Assembly (NCBI GenBank): GCA_051453625.1 | Contig: JBOZIK010000001.1 | Coordinates: forward strand, 161,316,824 to 161,360,814 | Reading direction: 5' to 3' | From: Welwitschia mirabilis | Lineage: Eukaryota > Gnetophyta > Gnetopsida > Welwitschiales | DNA length: 43,991 bases | Part shown: positions 21,301 to 32,481 of the stretch, piece by piece | How the letters are laid out: every line of letters begins with the position of its first letter | How positions within the stretch are numbered: position 1 is the first letter of the stretch | Position numbers and translations under genes: made by a program | Notes under the pieces: generated by a model | Databases searched by the model: none | Seen by the model: only the letters and a program-made list of their open reading frames with translations | Told to the model about the DNA's origin: nothing

Positions 21301-21760
21301 CCTAAATATTCTAAGCTGTGGAAACACTTAGTAACAAGAAAATAAAAAGGCACTATTTCTAGCAAAGTTTTTCTTTCTCAATATATTTCCAACTTAGTCA
21401 TGAAAAATTATCTTAAATTTAAATACCATAGAGAAACAATAGTTATTATTCCTTTGGAAGGAAGTAGAAGAATTCAAAAATCTTTAATTGATATAGGAAA
21501 TAGTGTAAACATCATGCCTCTTCACATATGTAAAAGGCTTGAGTTAGAAAAGGAAATAGAATCTACATGAATTATCTTTGAATTAGCTGATACTTTAATT
21601 AAGAAATCATTAGGAATTATTAAGAACGTAGTCATCCAAATTGAGGAAGCTTTTTACACCATAGATTTGATCATCATTAAGGTATAACATAATGGAGGTT
21701 ATCCCATATGCTTAGGAAGGTCTCTTGTGTAATTGTCACTGTATCATTGACACATGAACT
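21301..21760 (+). pseudogene. Gypsy-AB protease remnant, copy A
   Basis: The reading SLIDIGNSVNIMPLHICKRL (about 21480-21540) is an Athila-type retropepsin, usually DLGASxNxMPLSxxxxL. The catalytic aspartate is kept. It continues as FELADTLIKKSLGIIKNVVI and an ICLGRSL end, where ILGRP is usual. The flap region and C-terminus are interrupted by stops. Confidence 0.82.
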
Positions 21761-22960
21761 GAAATGATGGAATGTCATAGGAAATAAGAAGTTTACCTTT
21801 CAAGTTTTTGATGCCACTGAAAAGGACATAATGGCTGAGCTTAACTTAGAATAAGAACTTAAATCAACCTTATTTTTAAAACATCATCCAATTAAAGAGA
21901 GATTGGTAATGCTACATGAACTAACTTTATATGATGACCTAATGGAAATACATTGTCCTGAATCTAAGAATGAGGAATACATCAACTAGAAGAAAACCCA
22001 ACATGCTTACTTATTAGAAAACCTTTTTTAAGAGTATTATCTCATGTCTATCATCCCCATGACAAACAAGATGATAGTTGAGAGTTCCAACTTTGAACTT
22101 AAGAAATTTCATAAAGGTTTGAAATACATTTTTCTATTTAAAAATCTAGATAAATCTCTAATAATAAGTAACCTTCTTACTCCTAAATAATAATCCAACT
22201 TGATCTAACTCTTAACTTCTAAAGAATATGCCTTTGCTTGTACTAATAAAGACTTAGCTACCATTCTTCTTTCCATAGTTTAACACAAAATTTACCTTGA
22301 GGATAATGCTAAACCTGATAGACAATCCCAACAAGGACTTAATCTAGCTCTTAAGCAAGTAGTTAATGATGAAATTACTAAAATTATTGATGCTAGAATC
22401 ATATATGCTATATTTAATAGTGAGTGAATGATCCCTTTAATAGTAGTTTCAAAAAAGGATGGGAAATAGAGAATGTGCATTAGTTTTAAGAAACTTAACA
22501 AGGTCACTAAAAAAGATTGTTTCCCTTTCCCATTTCCTAATCAAGTGTTGATAGTATCCAAGGTTATGTTTAGTATTATTTTCTTGATGGATATAATAGC
22601 TATAATCAAGTTTGTATAGAAAATGAGAACCAAGCCAAAACAACCTTTACCTCATCCTTTAAAACCTATACCTTTAGATGAATTCCTTTTTGACTTTATA
22701 ATACTGCTGGGACTTTTCAATGAGTAATGATGGGAAGTTTTTAACATGATATAGGATTCTACTAAAATCTTTATGAATGACTTCTAAATATTTGGTACAA
22801 TCTTTGAACAAACCATAAAAAGATTAGAGAAAGTTTTGGATTGATGTATAGAAAGTGGCCTACATTTGAGTTAGGAAAAGAGTTTTCTCCTTATCAATTA
22901 TGAAATTATTCTATATTGCCACATTTTAAAAGAAGGGATTAATATGGATCCTACAAAAGC
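21761..22960 (+). pseudogene. Gypsy-AB reverse transcriptase remnant, copy A
   Basis: After a linker with a three-arm motif (22048-22077), RT motifs appear in several frames: VVSKKDG (about 22445), MCISFKKLNKVTKKDCFPFP (22476-22535), YYFLDGYNSYNQVCI (about 22575-22620) and FMNDF (22770-22785). Then come a thumb segment and the connection starting EGINMDPTKADIIKNL (about 22935). The first polymerase aspartate (LDG) is kept. The first aspartate of the xDD box is Asn (AAT at 22776-22778). Stops and shifts break the frame. Confidence 0.85.
22048..22077 (+). repeat. Three-arm hairpin motif in copy A linker
   Basis: CTATCATC, then CCCATGACA, then AAGATGATAG. The homologous place in copy B is 26317. 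Confidence 0.75.
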
Positions 22961-23640
22961 TGATATCATTAAAAACCTTATCCCTCCAACCAATGTTAAA
23001 TAAGTTAGATCATTTCTTGGTTATGTTGGTTTCTATCTTTATTTTATTCATGATTATGCCAAATTTGTAAACTCCTTCACTCATTATTCAAAAAAGATAT
23101 TAAATTTTATTGAAATGATTCATGTCAACTTGAATTTGATACACTGAAGAAAAACATTTCTTTTGAACCTATTATCATGGGTCCTGATTGGACTAAAGAT
23201 TTTGAACTCATTTGTGATGTAAGCAACATTGTTGTGGGTGGTGTTCTTGGCCAAAAATATGAAAATGATTTTAAAGTTATACCTTATTTTAGTAAAACTT
23301 TGTCTAAATCCTTCCACATTAATGTTTATATAGATTATGCAACCATACCTATTTTAGGACTAAGAAAGATTCTAGTGCTAAACTTATTAGATGGATCCTT
23401 CTTATGTAAGAATTTAGTCTCACCATCATTGACAAGGTTAAAAAACATAATAGCATTCCAGATCACCTCTCTTAACGTTTTTGCTCTCATGATGAACTTC
23501 CCATAAATAACTAATTTCCTAATTAATAAATATTTATTGATAAATAACTTTACGTCATCTCTTCTACTCATTGTGGTCCTTGGTATGCTAATATTATGAA
23601 CTACCTTATTATTATGAAAACACCTTAGCATTAGAGCCAT
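22961..23640 (+). pseudogene. Gypsy-AB RNase H remnant, copy A
   Basis: The open frame 23177-23506 starts GPDWTKDFELICDVSNIVVG and continues GGVLGQKYENDFKVIPYFSK TLSKS-type sequence. This is the gypsy RNase H, family form PDW..PFEL.CDASD.AVGAVLGQ, with the first catalytic Asp (CD) present. It then drifts to a different frame. Upstream, FLGYVGFY (about 23015) corresponds to the FLGHAGFYRRFI box of Athila RTs. Confidence 0.85.
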
Positions 23641-24905
23641 AACTAATGCAAATCGTTTTTTGCATAGGATCAGTGATTATGAGTGTAATTAACCCCATAT
23701 TTATAAAAGATGCAAAGACCAAATCATGCTTAAATATGTACATCAATGGAAAAGCTTAGAAATCCTTAACCTTTGTCATGGTGGGGTATGTGGAAGATAC
23801 TTTAGTGACCAAAATGCCATTATAAAAATTCTTCAGTCTAGTTTTTATTGGCCTAATCTTTTCAAGAATCATTTTACTTTATTAGAGTATGTAATACTTG
23901 TTAATTTTATGGTAGCCTAATCTGTTCTCAAGATATACCCCTTAAACTTATGTTTGAATGTGAAGCTTTTGATTATTAGGGAATTGACTTTATATGCCCT
24001 ATCAAACCATGTTCTAATGACAAAAATTACATCCTAGTGACCATTGATTATGTTACTAAATGGATCAAAGCTATTCTTACTACTAAAAATGATGCTTGAA
24101 CCATTTTCAATTTTGTCAAAACTCGTATCTTTTAATGTTTTGATTTTCCAGGAATCATCATTAGCGATTAGGGAACAAATTTCATTAATCACCTTTTTCG
24201 AAAAGTTATTTCATTTATTATCATTAAATATAGTATTGTATATGCTTATCATCCCCAAACAAATGGCTAAGATAAAAACATAAATAAAGAAATTAAAAGA
24301 TTCTTCAATAATTAATCTCTTTTAATAAGAAAATATGATCTTCTAAACTTAATGATGTTCTCTGAGCTTACTGTACTACTTGTTGTAACTGTTTAGATTT
24401 GTAATCCTATGAACTTATGTATGGAAAAGTTTGTATCTTGTTAGTTGTATTTCCTATAACTCCTATCCATTTACCATAAACTTAACACTATAAACTTGGA
24501 AGAAAATCCCAAAACTTGATTAATCTAACTTGACCATTTAGATGAAAAACATACTCATTCATATTTCATCAATTCATTCATAAAGCCCAAGCCAAGTTCA
24601 AACATGATAAAAAAATTCTTCATAAGTAGTTTGAACCTGATAAACTTATCCTTTTATACCATACTCGAGTACAAATTTTTCACAATACATTAACCACTAA
24701 ATTATTATATCCTTATCTTATAAAAAAAGTATATTCCAATGGATCAATTGAAATATCTGATCCAAACATTAGGGAAATTTAAAAAGTCAATAAATAAAGG
24801 TTAAATATTTACAAGTCATCTACTGATGAAACCTTAAACATGATAGAAGTACTTATCTTGGAAGCCCCTCTCAATGAGGATGATCTTCCTCTTGTCATTA
24901 TCTAA
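23641..24905 (+). pseudogene. Gypsy-AB integrase remnant, copy A
   Basis: The frame 23726-23920 gives LEILNLCHGGVCGRYFSDQN and then KILQSSFYWPNLFK, the zinc-binding N-terminal domain of gypsy integrase. The core follows with FDYWGIDFICPIKP (first Asp kept, about 23975), NYILVTIDYVTKWIKAI, and IISD before a stop (second Asp kept, about 24160). The third box, after YAYHPQTNG near 24240-24270, shows Asp-Lys where the family has Ala-Glu. A C-terminal segment with NLEENP..LDQSN..HLDEKHTHSYF-like readings runs to about 24560. Broken by stops and frameshifts. Confidence 0.85.
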
Positions 24906-25660
24906 ATTTATTCTTAACTTGTTCCTTGAGTAGACATAATGTTGTCACTTAAATATCTTTAACTTTACTTATGTATTGCTTTGTAAAGTTACCATAATTA
25001 GTAATATTTTACCTAAAAATTTTAAGATGATAAGATTAGATTCACTCAATCTTAATACATTTTCATGTCTATGAAATTCATTCCAAAGGAAGATGCCTTT
25101 GTTCTTTTATTCTCTTTCAATGGTATGAGTAATTAGTTGTTTTTTCATGTTCTTACTTGTTTCTCATTTTATTACTTTACTTTTATCCTTACGAGTACTT
25201 GATCATGCAGACTCTTTTCACTTAAAAAAATAAAAAAAGATAAAATCAAAAAAACAAAGACCATGCTCTTTCATATCTGAGCTATAACCATGGTCATTAT
25301 GATGTCCTACCACAAGTGCCCCAAGGAAAATTTTTCTAAGAGGGACCTTTGGTAGTGTGATATGATAGCTGTGGAAACTCCACTGGGGGGTTAGTTGGCC
25401 ATGATATATGGGTTCTTACTTCTCTAAAAGTGGTTGTACTCCCCTCATCATGGCATAATAAAAATATATTTAGAGGCTATGATATCAGTAATATCTATAG
25501 TATTATCAAAGGCATTACTTATTTCTAAACTCTTTTTTGCATATGGAACTTCCACATGATCATTTTATTTTTTTCGATTCTAGTGTTGTTTTAATATATA
25601 AGCTAGTGAATTCATGTTTTTATACATTTTTATCTTTACATTCATTATTTTATAACATTA
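24906..25660 (+). other. Gypsy-AB 3' non-coding region, copy A, truncated at gap
   Basis: Parallels 29131-29940 of copy B: an A/purine-rich tract (25224-25262), the conserved 150-bp block (about 25300-25460), then TTTTATAACATTA exactly at the gap. It holds no recognisable protein. Confidence 0.75.
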
Positions 25661-25760
25661 NNNNNNNNNNNNNNNNNNNNNNNNNNNNNNNNNNNNNNNN
25701 NNNNNNNNNNNNNNNNNNNNNNNNNNNNNNNNNNNNNNNNNNNNNNNNNNNNNNNNNNNN
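25661..25760. other. Assembly gap (100 N, placeholder size) joining copies A and B
   Basis: Left side ends in the 3' region of copy A; right side starts inside the protease of copy B. Confidence 0.99.
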
Positions 25761-26030
25761 TAACACAAGAGCTAGGGTCAACATCATGACTCTTCACATA
25801 TGTAAAAGACTTTTTTAGAAAATAGAATAGAATATAGATGAATTATCTTGAAATTAGCCCATACTTTAATTAAGAAATAATTAGGGATTATCAAGAACTT
25901 AGTCATCTAAATTGAAAAATATTTTTACCCCATAGATGTGGTTATCATTAAGGTAAAACATGATAGAGGCTATCCACTACTCATAAGAATAGCCTTTCAT
26001 GCAACTGCACATTATATCATTGATACACGA
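25761..26030 (+). pseudogene. Gypsy-AB protease remnant, copy B (5' cut by gap)
   Basis: NTRARVNIMTLHICKRLF aligns with IDIGNSVNIMPLHICKRLE of copy A, so the copy begins at the active-site loop. The DIG/DLG itself is not readable at the gap edge. Stops follow. Confidence 0.75.
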
Positions 26031-27170
26031 ACTAGAATGATGAAATGTAATATAGGAAATAAAAAAATTACCATTTGAGTTTTTGATGCTACTAGAAAAA
26101 ACACAAGAGATGAGTTTAACTTAGAAGAAGAACTTAAATCAAACTCGTTTTTATAACATCTACTAATTGAGGAAAGATTGATAATGCTACAAGAACCAAG
26201 TTTGTATGATAACTCAATGGAAATACAATATCTTAAGTATGAGAATGACGAATATTTCAATGAAAATAAACATGTTTACTTACTAGAAAATATTTTTATA
26301 GAGTATTGTTCCACATCTGTCATCCCCATGATAGAACGAGAATTGAAAATATCAACTTAGAATTTAAGGAGTTGCCTAAAGGACTAAACTACATTTTTCT
26401 ATCCAACAACCCAAAGAAACCTCTAATAATAACTGACTTTCTTATCCCTCAATAAGAATCCAACTTGATCTCACTCTTAACTTCTAAAAATATGTATTTT
26501 CCTAGACTCATAAAGACTTAGCTACCAACCCTCTTTTCATATTCTAACATAAAATTTACCTTGAGGATAATGCTAAATCTATGAGGTAACCTAAAAAAAT
26601 GCTTAACCAAGCTCTTAAGTAACTAGTTAAAGATGAAATTATTAAACTAATGGATACTAGAATAATGTATTCTATATCTAATAGTAAGAGAGTTATCCCT
26701 TTGATAGTGATTTTAAAAAAGGATGAAAAATAGAGAATGTGCATTCATTTTAGAAAACTTAGTGAGGTCCCTAAAAAGGATCATTTCCCTTTACCCTTTC
26801 TTAATCAAATACTTGATAGAATTTAAGCTCATGTCTACTATTATTTTATTGATAGGTATAGGAGCTATAATCAAGTTTATATAACAAGTGAAGATCAAGT
26901 CAAAACAACCTTTACCTAATCCTTTAGAACCTTATCTTTAGATAAATTCCCTTTGTACTTTGCAATGCCCCTATAACTTTATAATAAGTAATGATGGGGA
27001 TATCTTCTGATATGATAGAAGATTCTATTGAAATATTTATAAATGACTTCTCTGTCTTTTGTAAAATCTTTGAACAAACCATAGAAAGATTAGAGAAAAT
27101 CTAAGATCTATGTATAGAGAGTGGACTACATTGAAGTTGAAAAAATAATTTTCTCCTTATCAAATATATA
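26031..27170 (+). pseudogene. Gypsy-AB reverse transcriptase remnant, copy B
   Basis: The linker carries a three-arm motif at 26317. RT motifs: MCIHFRKLSEVPKKDHFPLP (26738-26797), YYYFIDRYRSYNQVYI (about 26835-26885; LDGY is changed to IDRY), TTFT.SF, and IFINDFSVF (27033-27060). In the last, the first Asp of the xDD box is Asn (AAT at 27042-27044). The match to the Athila box FxDDFSVFG is otherwise good. Confidence 0.85.
26317..26346 (+). repeat. Three-arm hairpin motif in copy B linker
   Basis: CTGTCATC, CCCATGATAG, then a decayed third arm (GAGAATTGA). Confidence 0.65.
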
Positions 27171-27900
27171 ATTGTTTTAGGTAACCAAATTTTGAAAGAA
27201 GGGATTGAGATGGACCCTATAAAAGCTGATATCATTAAAAACCTTAGCCCTTCAATAAATATTAAACAAGTTAGATTATTTCTTGGTCATGATACTTTCT
27301 ATCATCATTTTATTCATGATTATGCTAAAATATGTAAACCTCTTCACTCATTACTTGAAAAAGATGCTAAATTTGATTGGAACATTCGTACAAACTTTCA
27401 TTTAATACAATAAAAAATAAATTTCTTCTAAATCTATTGTTATGGGTCCTAATTATACTAAATATTTTGAATTTATGGGTGATGAAAGCAACATTGTTGT
27501 TGATGGGGTTCTTGGCCAAAATTATGAAAATAGTTTTAAAGTTATATCATATCTTAGTAAAACTTTGTCCAAATCCCAATCTAACTACACTACTACTAAG
27601 AAAGAAATGCTTGCCATTATCTTTTACCTTGATCATCTTTGAAATTATCTTTTTTGGTTTTTACATCAATATTTACACAGATCATGTAGCTATATGCTAT
27701 CTTATGACTAAAAAAGATTCTAATATTAGACTTATTAGGTGGATCCTTCTCATGCAATAATTCAATCTCACCATCATTAATAAAGCTAAAAAAATATAAT
27801 AGTGCTACAAATCACCTATCTCAACTTTCTTGTTCTCATGATGAAATCCTCATAAATGACTCCTTTCTTGATGAATAACTATTTACTATTGAACAACTTT
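27171..27900 (+). pseudogene. Gypsy-AB RNase H remnant, copy B
   Basis: The frame 27192-27413 covers KEGIEMDPIKADIIKNLSP, FLGHDTFYHHFIHDYAKICK and PLHSLLEKDAKFDWN, the Athila connection between RT and RNase H. The frame 27442-27642 gives GPNYTKYFEFMGDESNIVVD, GVLGQNYENSFKVISYLSKT and NYTTTKKEMLAIIFYLDHL, the RNase H core. In the core the usual CD is GD, so the catalytic Asp is kept. It is the longest readable gypsy coding part in the window. Confidence 0.88.
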
Positions 27901-29130
27901 ATGCCATCTATTTCACTCATTCCACTCCTTGATATGATGATATTTTGAACTACCTTATTACTATAAAAACACCTTAGCATTGGGACTATAACCAATGAAA
28001 ATCTTTTCTCCATAGGATCAATGATTATGAGTGAAACAAACCCCATTTTTATAGATGATGCAAACATCAAATCATGCATAAGTGTGTGCCTGAGTGGGAA
28101 AGCTTAGAAATCCTTAAACTTTACCATGGTGGGATATGTGGGGGATACCTTAGTGGCCAAAAGACTATCATGAAAATTCTTTACTTTGGTTTTTATTGAC
28201 CTACCTTTTTTAAAAACTCATTTGACTTTGCTAAAAGGTGTAATGTGTGATCCTTAAACCTATGCTTAAATGTGAACTTTTGATTATTGGGGAATTGACA
28301 TTATAGGCCCTATTAAACCACCTTCTCATGATAAAAGTTATATCATAGTGAATGTTAATTATGTTACTAAGTGGGTCGAAGCTATTTCTACTACCAAAAA
28401 TGATGTCTAAACTATTTTTAATTTTGTTTAAACTCATATCTTTCAATGTTTTGATTTTTCACAAATCATCATTAATGATCAAGAAACTTATTTTATTAAT
28501 CACCTTTTCGAAAACTTCTTTTATCAATTAGTATTAAACATAGAATTGTGTGTGCTTATCATACCCAAACTAATTGCTAAGATAAAAATTCTAATAGATA
28601 AATTAAAAAAATATGCTCTAAAAATTAGTCTATATCAATAAGAAAACATGGTCTTCTAAACTTAATTATGTTCTTTGAGCTTATCATACTACTTAGCATA
28701 ATGCTTTAGGATTTTCATCTTAGAACTTGTGTATGGAAAAGTTTGTATCTTCTCAGTTGATGTTTGCTATAACTCCTATCAATTCATCCATTAACTTAAT
28801 CTTGTATATTTAAATAAAATATTAGAACTTGATTAGCCCAACTTTACCATTTAAATGAAAAATGTATTCATGCCATACATCATCAACTCATTCATAATGA
28901 CCAAGCCAAGTTTAAACATGACAAAAATATTCTTCATAAGCAATTTGAACCTAATTAATATGTCCTTTTATATAACACCTAAGCACACCTTTTACAGAAT
29001 AAGTTAACCTCTATAAATGGACAAAGGTTAAAAATATATGAGTCATCTTCTGATAAAATCTTAAAAATGATAGAAGCACTTATCTTGGAAGCCCCTCTTA
29101 ATGAGGAGGACCTTCCTCTTGCCATTTTTT
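27901..29130 (+). pseudogene. Gypsy-AB integrase remnant, copy B, with Pol C-terminus
   Basis: The zinc-binding domain reads EILKLYHGGICGGYLSGQK in frames around 28110-28170. Core segments follow: DYWGIDIIGPIKP-like readings near 28285, NYVTKWVEAI near 28355, and SIKHRIVCAYH near 28530. The end of Pol reads NGQRLKIYESSSD and then KMIEALILEAPLNEEDLPLA (about 29015-29130). The VNGQRLKxY segment is the usual C-terminal mark of Athila-like polyproteins. Heavily frameshifted. Confidence 0.8.
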
Positions 29131-29458
29131 AAATTTCTTATTAACTCATTCCTTGGGTAGACATCATGCTATAAGTTAAATATCTTTATCTTGACTTATG
29201 TATTACATTATGAAGTTACCATGATTAGTAATCTTTTACTTGGGCATTTTAAGATGACAATATTAGATTCGTCCAATCTTAAGACATTTGTATGTCTATG
29301 AACTTCATTCATAAGGAATACGTCTTGGTCCTTTTTTTCTCTTTCAAAGGTGAGAAGTAATTATCTTTTTTTACATGTTCTTACTTATTTCTCATCTCAT
29401 TACTTCACTTTTAGTGTTGCAAGTACTTGGTTATGTGAAACACTTTTTACTAATTATC

Positions 29459-29535
29459 AAAAAAAAAAAAGGAGAAGAAGAAGAAAGGAAAAAAATAAAA
29501 AAAGAAAAAAATTAATAAAAAAAGAAAAAAATTAA
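29459..29535 (+). repeat. A/G-rich low-complexity tract
   Basis: About 77 bases almost all A and G with a few T. The reading as KKKRRRR is a low-complexity artefact. Copy A has a shorter A-rich tract at the same place. Confidence 0.85.
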
Positions 29536-30164
29536 TATCATGATCTTTCATATCTAAAAACATGATCACCATAATGTCCTACCACAAGTGCACTGAGGCA
29601 AATTTTCCTAAAAGGATCCTTTGGTAGTGTGATATGGTAGAAATGGAAACTCCACTGGGGAATTGGTTGGCCATGTTGTATGAGTTCTTACTCCTCTAAT
29701 AGTGGTTGCACTCCCCTCATCATGGTGAAATAAAATTTTACTTAGAGGCTACGAGATTAGTGATGTCCCTAGTGTAATTAGAGGAATTTCTTAATTTTTA
29801 AACTTCTTTTTGCATCTAGTACTTTAACATGATCATTCTACTTTTTTGGATTCTAGTGTTGTTTTGATATATGAGCTGGTGACTTTATGTTTCTTTAGCT
29901 TTTTATCTTATCATTCATTGTTTGATAACATTAGACATACTTAACATCGTTATAATCATTGCCTACTTGAATGGTCCTTTATAAATTTTTACATACTATC
30001 ATGCATTTTCATCAAGTGATTTTATGATTATTTCTAAGGGAATTTGTTAAGTTAGAATTTAGAGTAAGTAAACAATCTTCCTTATGTTTCTAGTTGTCTA
30101 TTTTCATGTTCTTTTTCTTCAGTTGTTTTAATTGGGTCCTTAAAAGTTATTTTCATACTTTTTC

Positions 30165-30290
30165 NNNNNNNNNNNNNNNNNNNNNNNNNNNNNNNNNNNN
30201 NNNNNNNNNNNNNNNNNNNNNNNNNNNNNNNNNNNNNNNNNNNNNNNNNNNNNNNNNNNNNNNNNNNNNNNNNNNNNNNNNNNNNNNNNN
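30165..30290. other. Assembly gap (126 N)
   Basis: Run of N in the 3' region; the flanks show no repeat. Confidence 0.99.
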
Positions 30291-30555
30291 CTTTCCTAGG
30301 ATTACTAAGTTTGAGCACATTTGAGGAGTTTTTTTTAGCATTACTTCTTTCTATTTAGTGTATTTTATTTTTTTTAGCATCCTTTTTTCATAGATCTCTT
30401 TTCACCATGGATATGTTTTTCAAGATAATTCTTCACTCTTTAACTTTTCTTTTTTTTTGCTTTTTTTCTACTTTTTATTTACTTACTTACTTTCAGAATT
30501 TTTTTGATTTCTTCTATCTTTCTAAACATCTCATTTGATCACTATCATTCCATGT

Positions 30556-30585
30556 CTATCATCTTTATAATATCCAGGATGATAA
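30556..30585 (+). repeat. Three-arm hairpin motif in 3' region
   Basis: CTATCATC, TTTATAATAT, CCAGGATGATAA. Confidence 0.65.
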
Positions 30586-31243
30586 TCATCATTTTTATCT
30601 TGTGCAATCTACAACATCATACTTCACCTATTGGGGGGCAAGACACCTTTCTGAGTATTCTTTTAAGATATTGAGAAAAAATTTGTAATTTTAAAAAAGG
30701 ATCATGTTTGATCTTTCATGATACATATTTATAATGAGTTATTTGGATATGATTTCATGTTACTTAAATAAATTTCATAGACTTTATTTAGCAGGAGGAT
30801 AATAGACACTCATAAAGTTTTCCTGTAGCTATGTTTGAGATCATCTAAGAAAAAGAATGCTATGATTATTCTTATACTTTATCCTTATAAAATACATTAA
30901 TGAACTTTGGATGCATTCTTTTTTAAGATTATCACTACTTAAGTCTTATACATCAGTTTTAATATCACTTTCTCGCATTATGCATATATATTATCATTTT
31001 ATAAGCTATCATTATTACATTTTACGATTTTTGTATGCCTATGAAATTCATTGGCTCTATTGTAATGCGTTTAAGTAGGAGGCTTAGGAAAATGTTAATA
31101 TTTATATCGGTTAACTTGTTTTTAATGTTTATTCTTACATAGTAATATTAAACTCAAATTATATTTTTCTAGTTGTTGTTTATCTTAGTCAAATTAGCTT
31201 GCAATATATTTGATCATTCAGTTTGTTAGGAATTGACAAGATT

Positions 31244-31253
31244 AAGTAAGGGG
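31244..31253 (+). promoter_or_regulatory. Gypsy-AB polypurine tract
   Basis: AAGTAAGGGG a few bases before the start of the 3' LTR; the interruption by T suggests some decay. It would prime plus-strand synthesis. Confidence 0.55.
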
Positions 31254-31501
31254 TTATGTTGTGATGCTAATTTTTAGGAATTTGATGGTTTTTTAAGTGC
31301 TTTTTTAGGACATTTATACAAGTTTGGATGCAATTTTAATGATTATAAAACTGAATAGGTTGATCACTGAAACATGCTATTCTTAGCATATTTAGAGGCA
31401 TCTCAGGATTATTCTGATATTTCATACTTTGAAAGAATGATTTATCATGTAGAAAACTGATTCTTCTTTGAGATAAAAGATGAATAATGCTTTTGTTTCC
31501 A

Positions 31502-31531
31502 TTGTCATCTCCATGATAGACAGGATGATAG
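31502..31531 (+). repeat. Three-arm hairpin motif, best conserved copy
   Basis: TTGTCATC, TCCATGATAG, ACAGGATGATAG. Confidence 0.8.
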
Positions 31532-31617
31532 TACTAATGACATGAATGGAGTCTGTGGAGTTGATTAAGAGGCCTAAAGTTGATGGATCATCTTTTAACA
31601 TAGAGTGATATCTCCAT

Positions 31618-31647
31618 TGTTATCCCCATGATAGTTAAGATGATATC
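31618..31647 (+). repeat. Three-arm hairpin motif, second copy of 3' LTR
   Basis: TTGTTATC, CCCATGATAG, TTAAGATGATATC. Confidence 0.7.
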
Positions 31648-31762
31648 CATTCTCTATGAATAAAAAAAATTATCTTTGTAATAGGGTCATATAACCCATT
31701 TAGGCTACTAGGGTTTCTTCTTTGACTCTTAGGGTTTGGCTTCTATAACTTCAATGTAAAAC

Positions 31763-31770
31763 TATAAATA
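31763..31770 (+). promoter_or_regulatory. TATA box of gypsy-AB 3' LTR
   Basis: TATAAATA, same context as 18281-18288. Confidence 0.55.
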
Positions 31771-32481
31771 CCCTCTCTTTTCTTCACTTCCTTTTCATAT
31801 TTTTTATCTAATGATATTGTAATAGAAGTTTAAAGAATAAGAGGTCCNNNNNNNNNNACAGAGAGAAGTTTACCTTGGTGTTAGGCTAAGTGTCCTCTAT
31901 TAAAGTGTTATGACTTTGTTGTAAGTGGATATAAAAGTTTATGTCTAGTACAATTACTCTTTTTACTATAATTATGTTAATGTCCCTTAGTTCTATAGTT
32001 TATCTAGATCATGAAAACAACCTTTGTTAAGGTTGATTTGTTAGTTTAGATTTGCATTACTATTTTTTTCAAATTCCATAATTGTGTTTTCCATATTCTA
32101 TTCGGCATTTCTTAGAGTTTATGTTAGTCAGGAATAAGTAATCGGACTCTTCCTAATTAATATAAGTTATAAAGAAATAGTTCTTATAATAGGAGAACTA
32201 GAATCTAGATAGAACTCATCCCACTTGGATTCCTTCCATTACATTTTGACCATCATTCATCTTGCATTACATTTACATTCTTGTTTACTTTCATTTACTA
32301 AAATAGAAAAGATTAAAACTACTTTGTGAAAATCAATTCTTTAACTTCTAGCCTAGTTCCTTCAATGGATTATGATATTAGTATTAACTCCCATCTATAC
32401 TAGTGTGTGTTTTCTACAAGTATTGTGATTTACAAGTTTTTACCTAAGGACTTAAAGATTTCATAAATCCACACCAGAACA

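Larger units (their letters stand above)
29131..31259 (+). other. Gypsy-AB 3' non-coding region, copy B
   Basis: No env-like protein could be read. Contents in order: purine-rich tract (29459-29535), the block conserved with copy A and gypsy-C (about 29580-29735), an N gap (30165-30290), a T-rich stretch (30335-30540), one three-arm motif (30556-30585), GGGGGGCAAGACACC at about 30633, and a purine tract before the LTR. Confidence 0.7.
17776..32481 (+). mobile_element. Gypsy-AB: Athila-like Ty3/gypsy element with two pol copies
   Basis: The LTRs at 17776-19031 and 31260-32481 are alike along their whole length, roughly four fifths identical by eye. A tRNA-Asp-type primer site follows the 5' LTR and a purine tract precedes the 3' LTR. 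Between them lie leader, gag, protease, RT/RNase H, integrase and 3' region (copy A, to 25660), a 100-N gap, and then a second protease to 3' region (copy B). Domain order PR-RT-RH-IN and motifs such as FLGH, DGY.SYNQ and VNGQRLK are typical of Athila-like gypsy elements. The outermost bases read CCTAT on the left and CTACC on the right, so a clean target duplication is not seen. Confidence 0.82.
31260..32481 (+). repeat. Gypsy-AB 3' LTR
   Basis: Starts TGTGATGC and ends CAGAACA, aligned throughout with 17776-19031. It carries three-arm motifs at 31502-31531 and 31618-31647, a TATA box at 31763-31770, and a 10-N gap at 31848-31857 where the 5' LTR has about 11 bases. Confidence 0.85.

Noticed and set aside
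23335-23640. 101-codon minus-strand ORF
   Set aside because: Opposite-strand shadow of gypsy RNase H copy A; the same kind of shadow occurs opposite copy B (27879-28079).
29350-29535. ORF with a Lys/Arg-rich tail
   Set aside because: The tail is the purine-rich tract of the gypsy 3' region; no family features.
24906-31259. Env-like gene expected in some Athila elements
   Set aside because: I looked in the 3' regions of copies A and B on the sense strand and found no reading with a signal peptide or transmembrane pattern; too decayed or absent.
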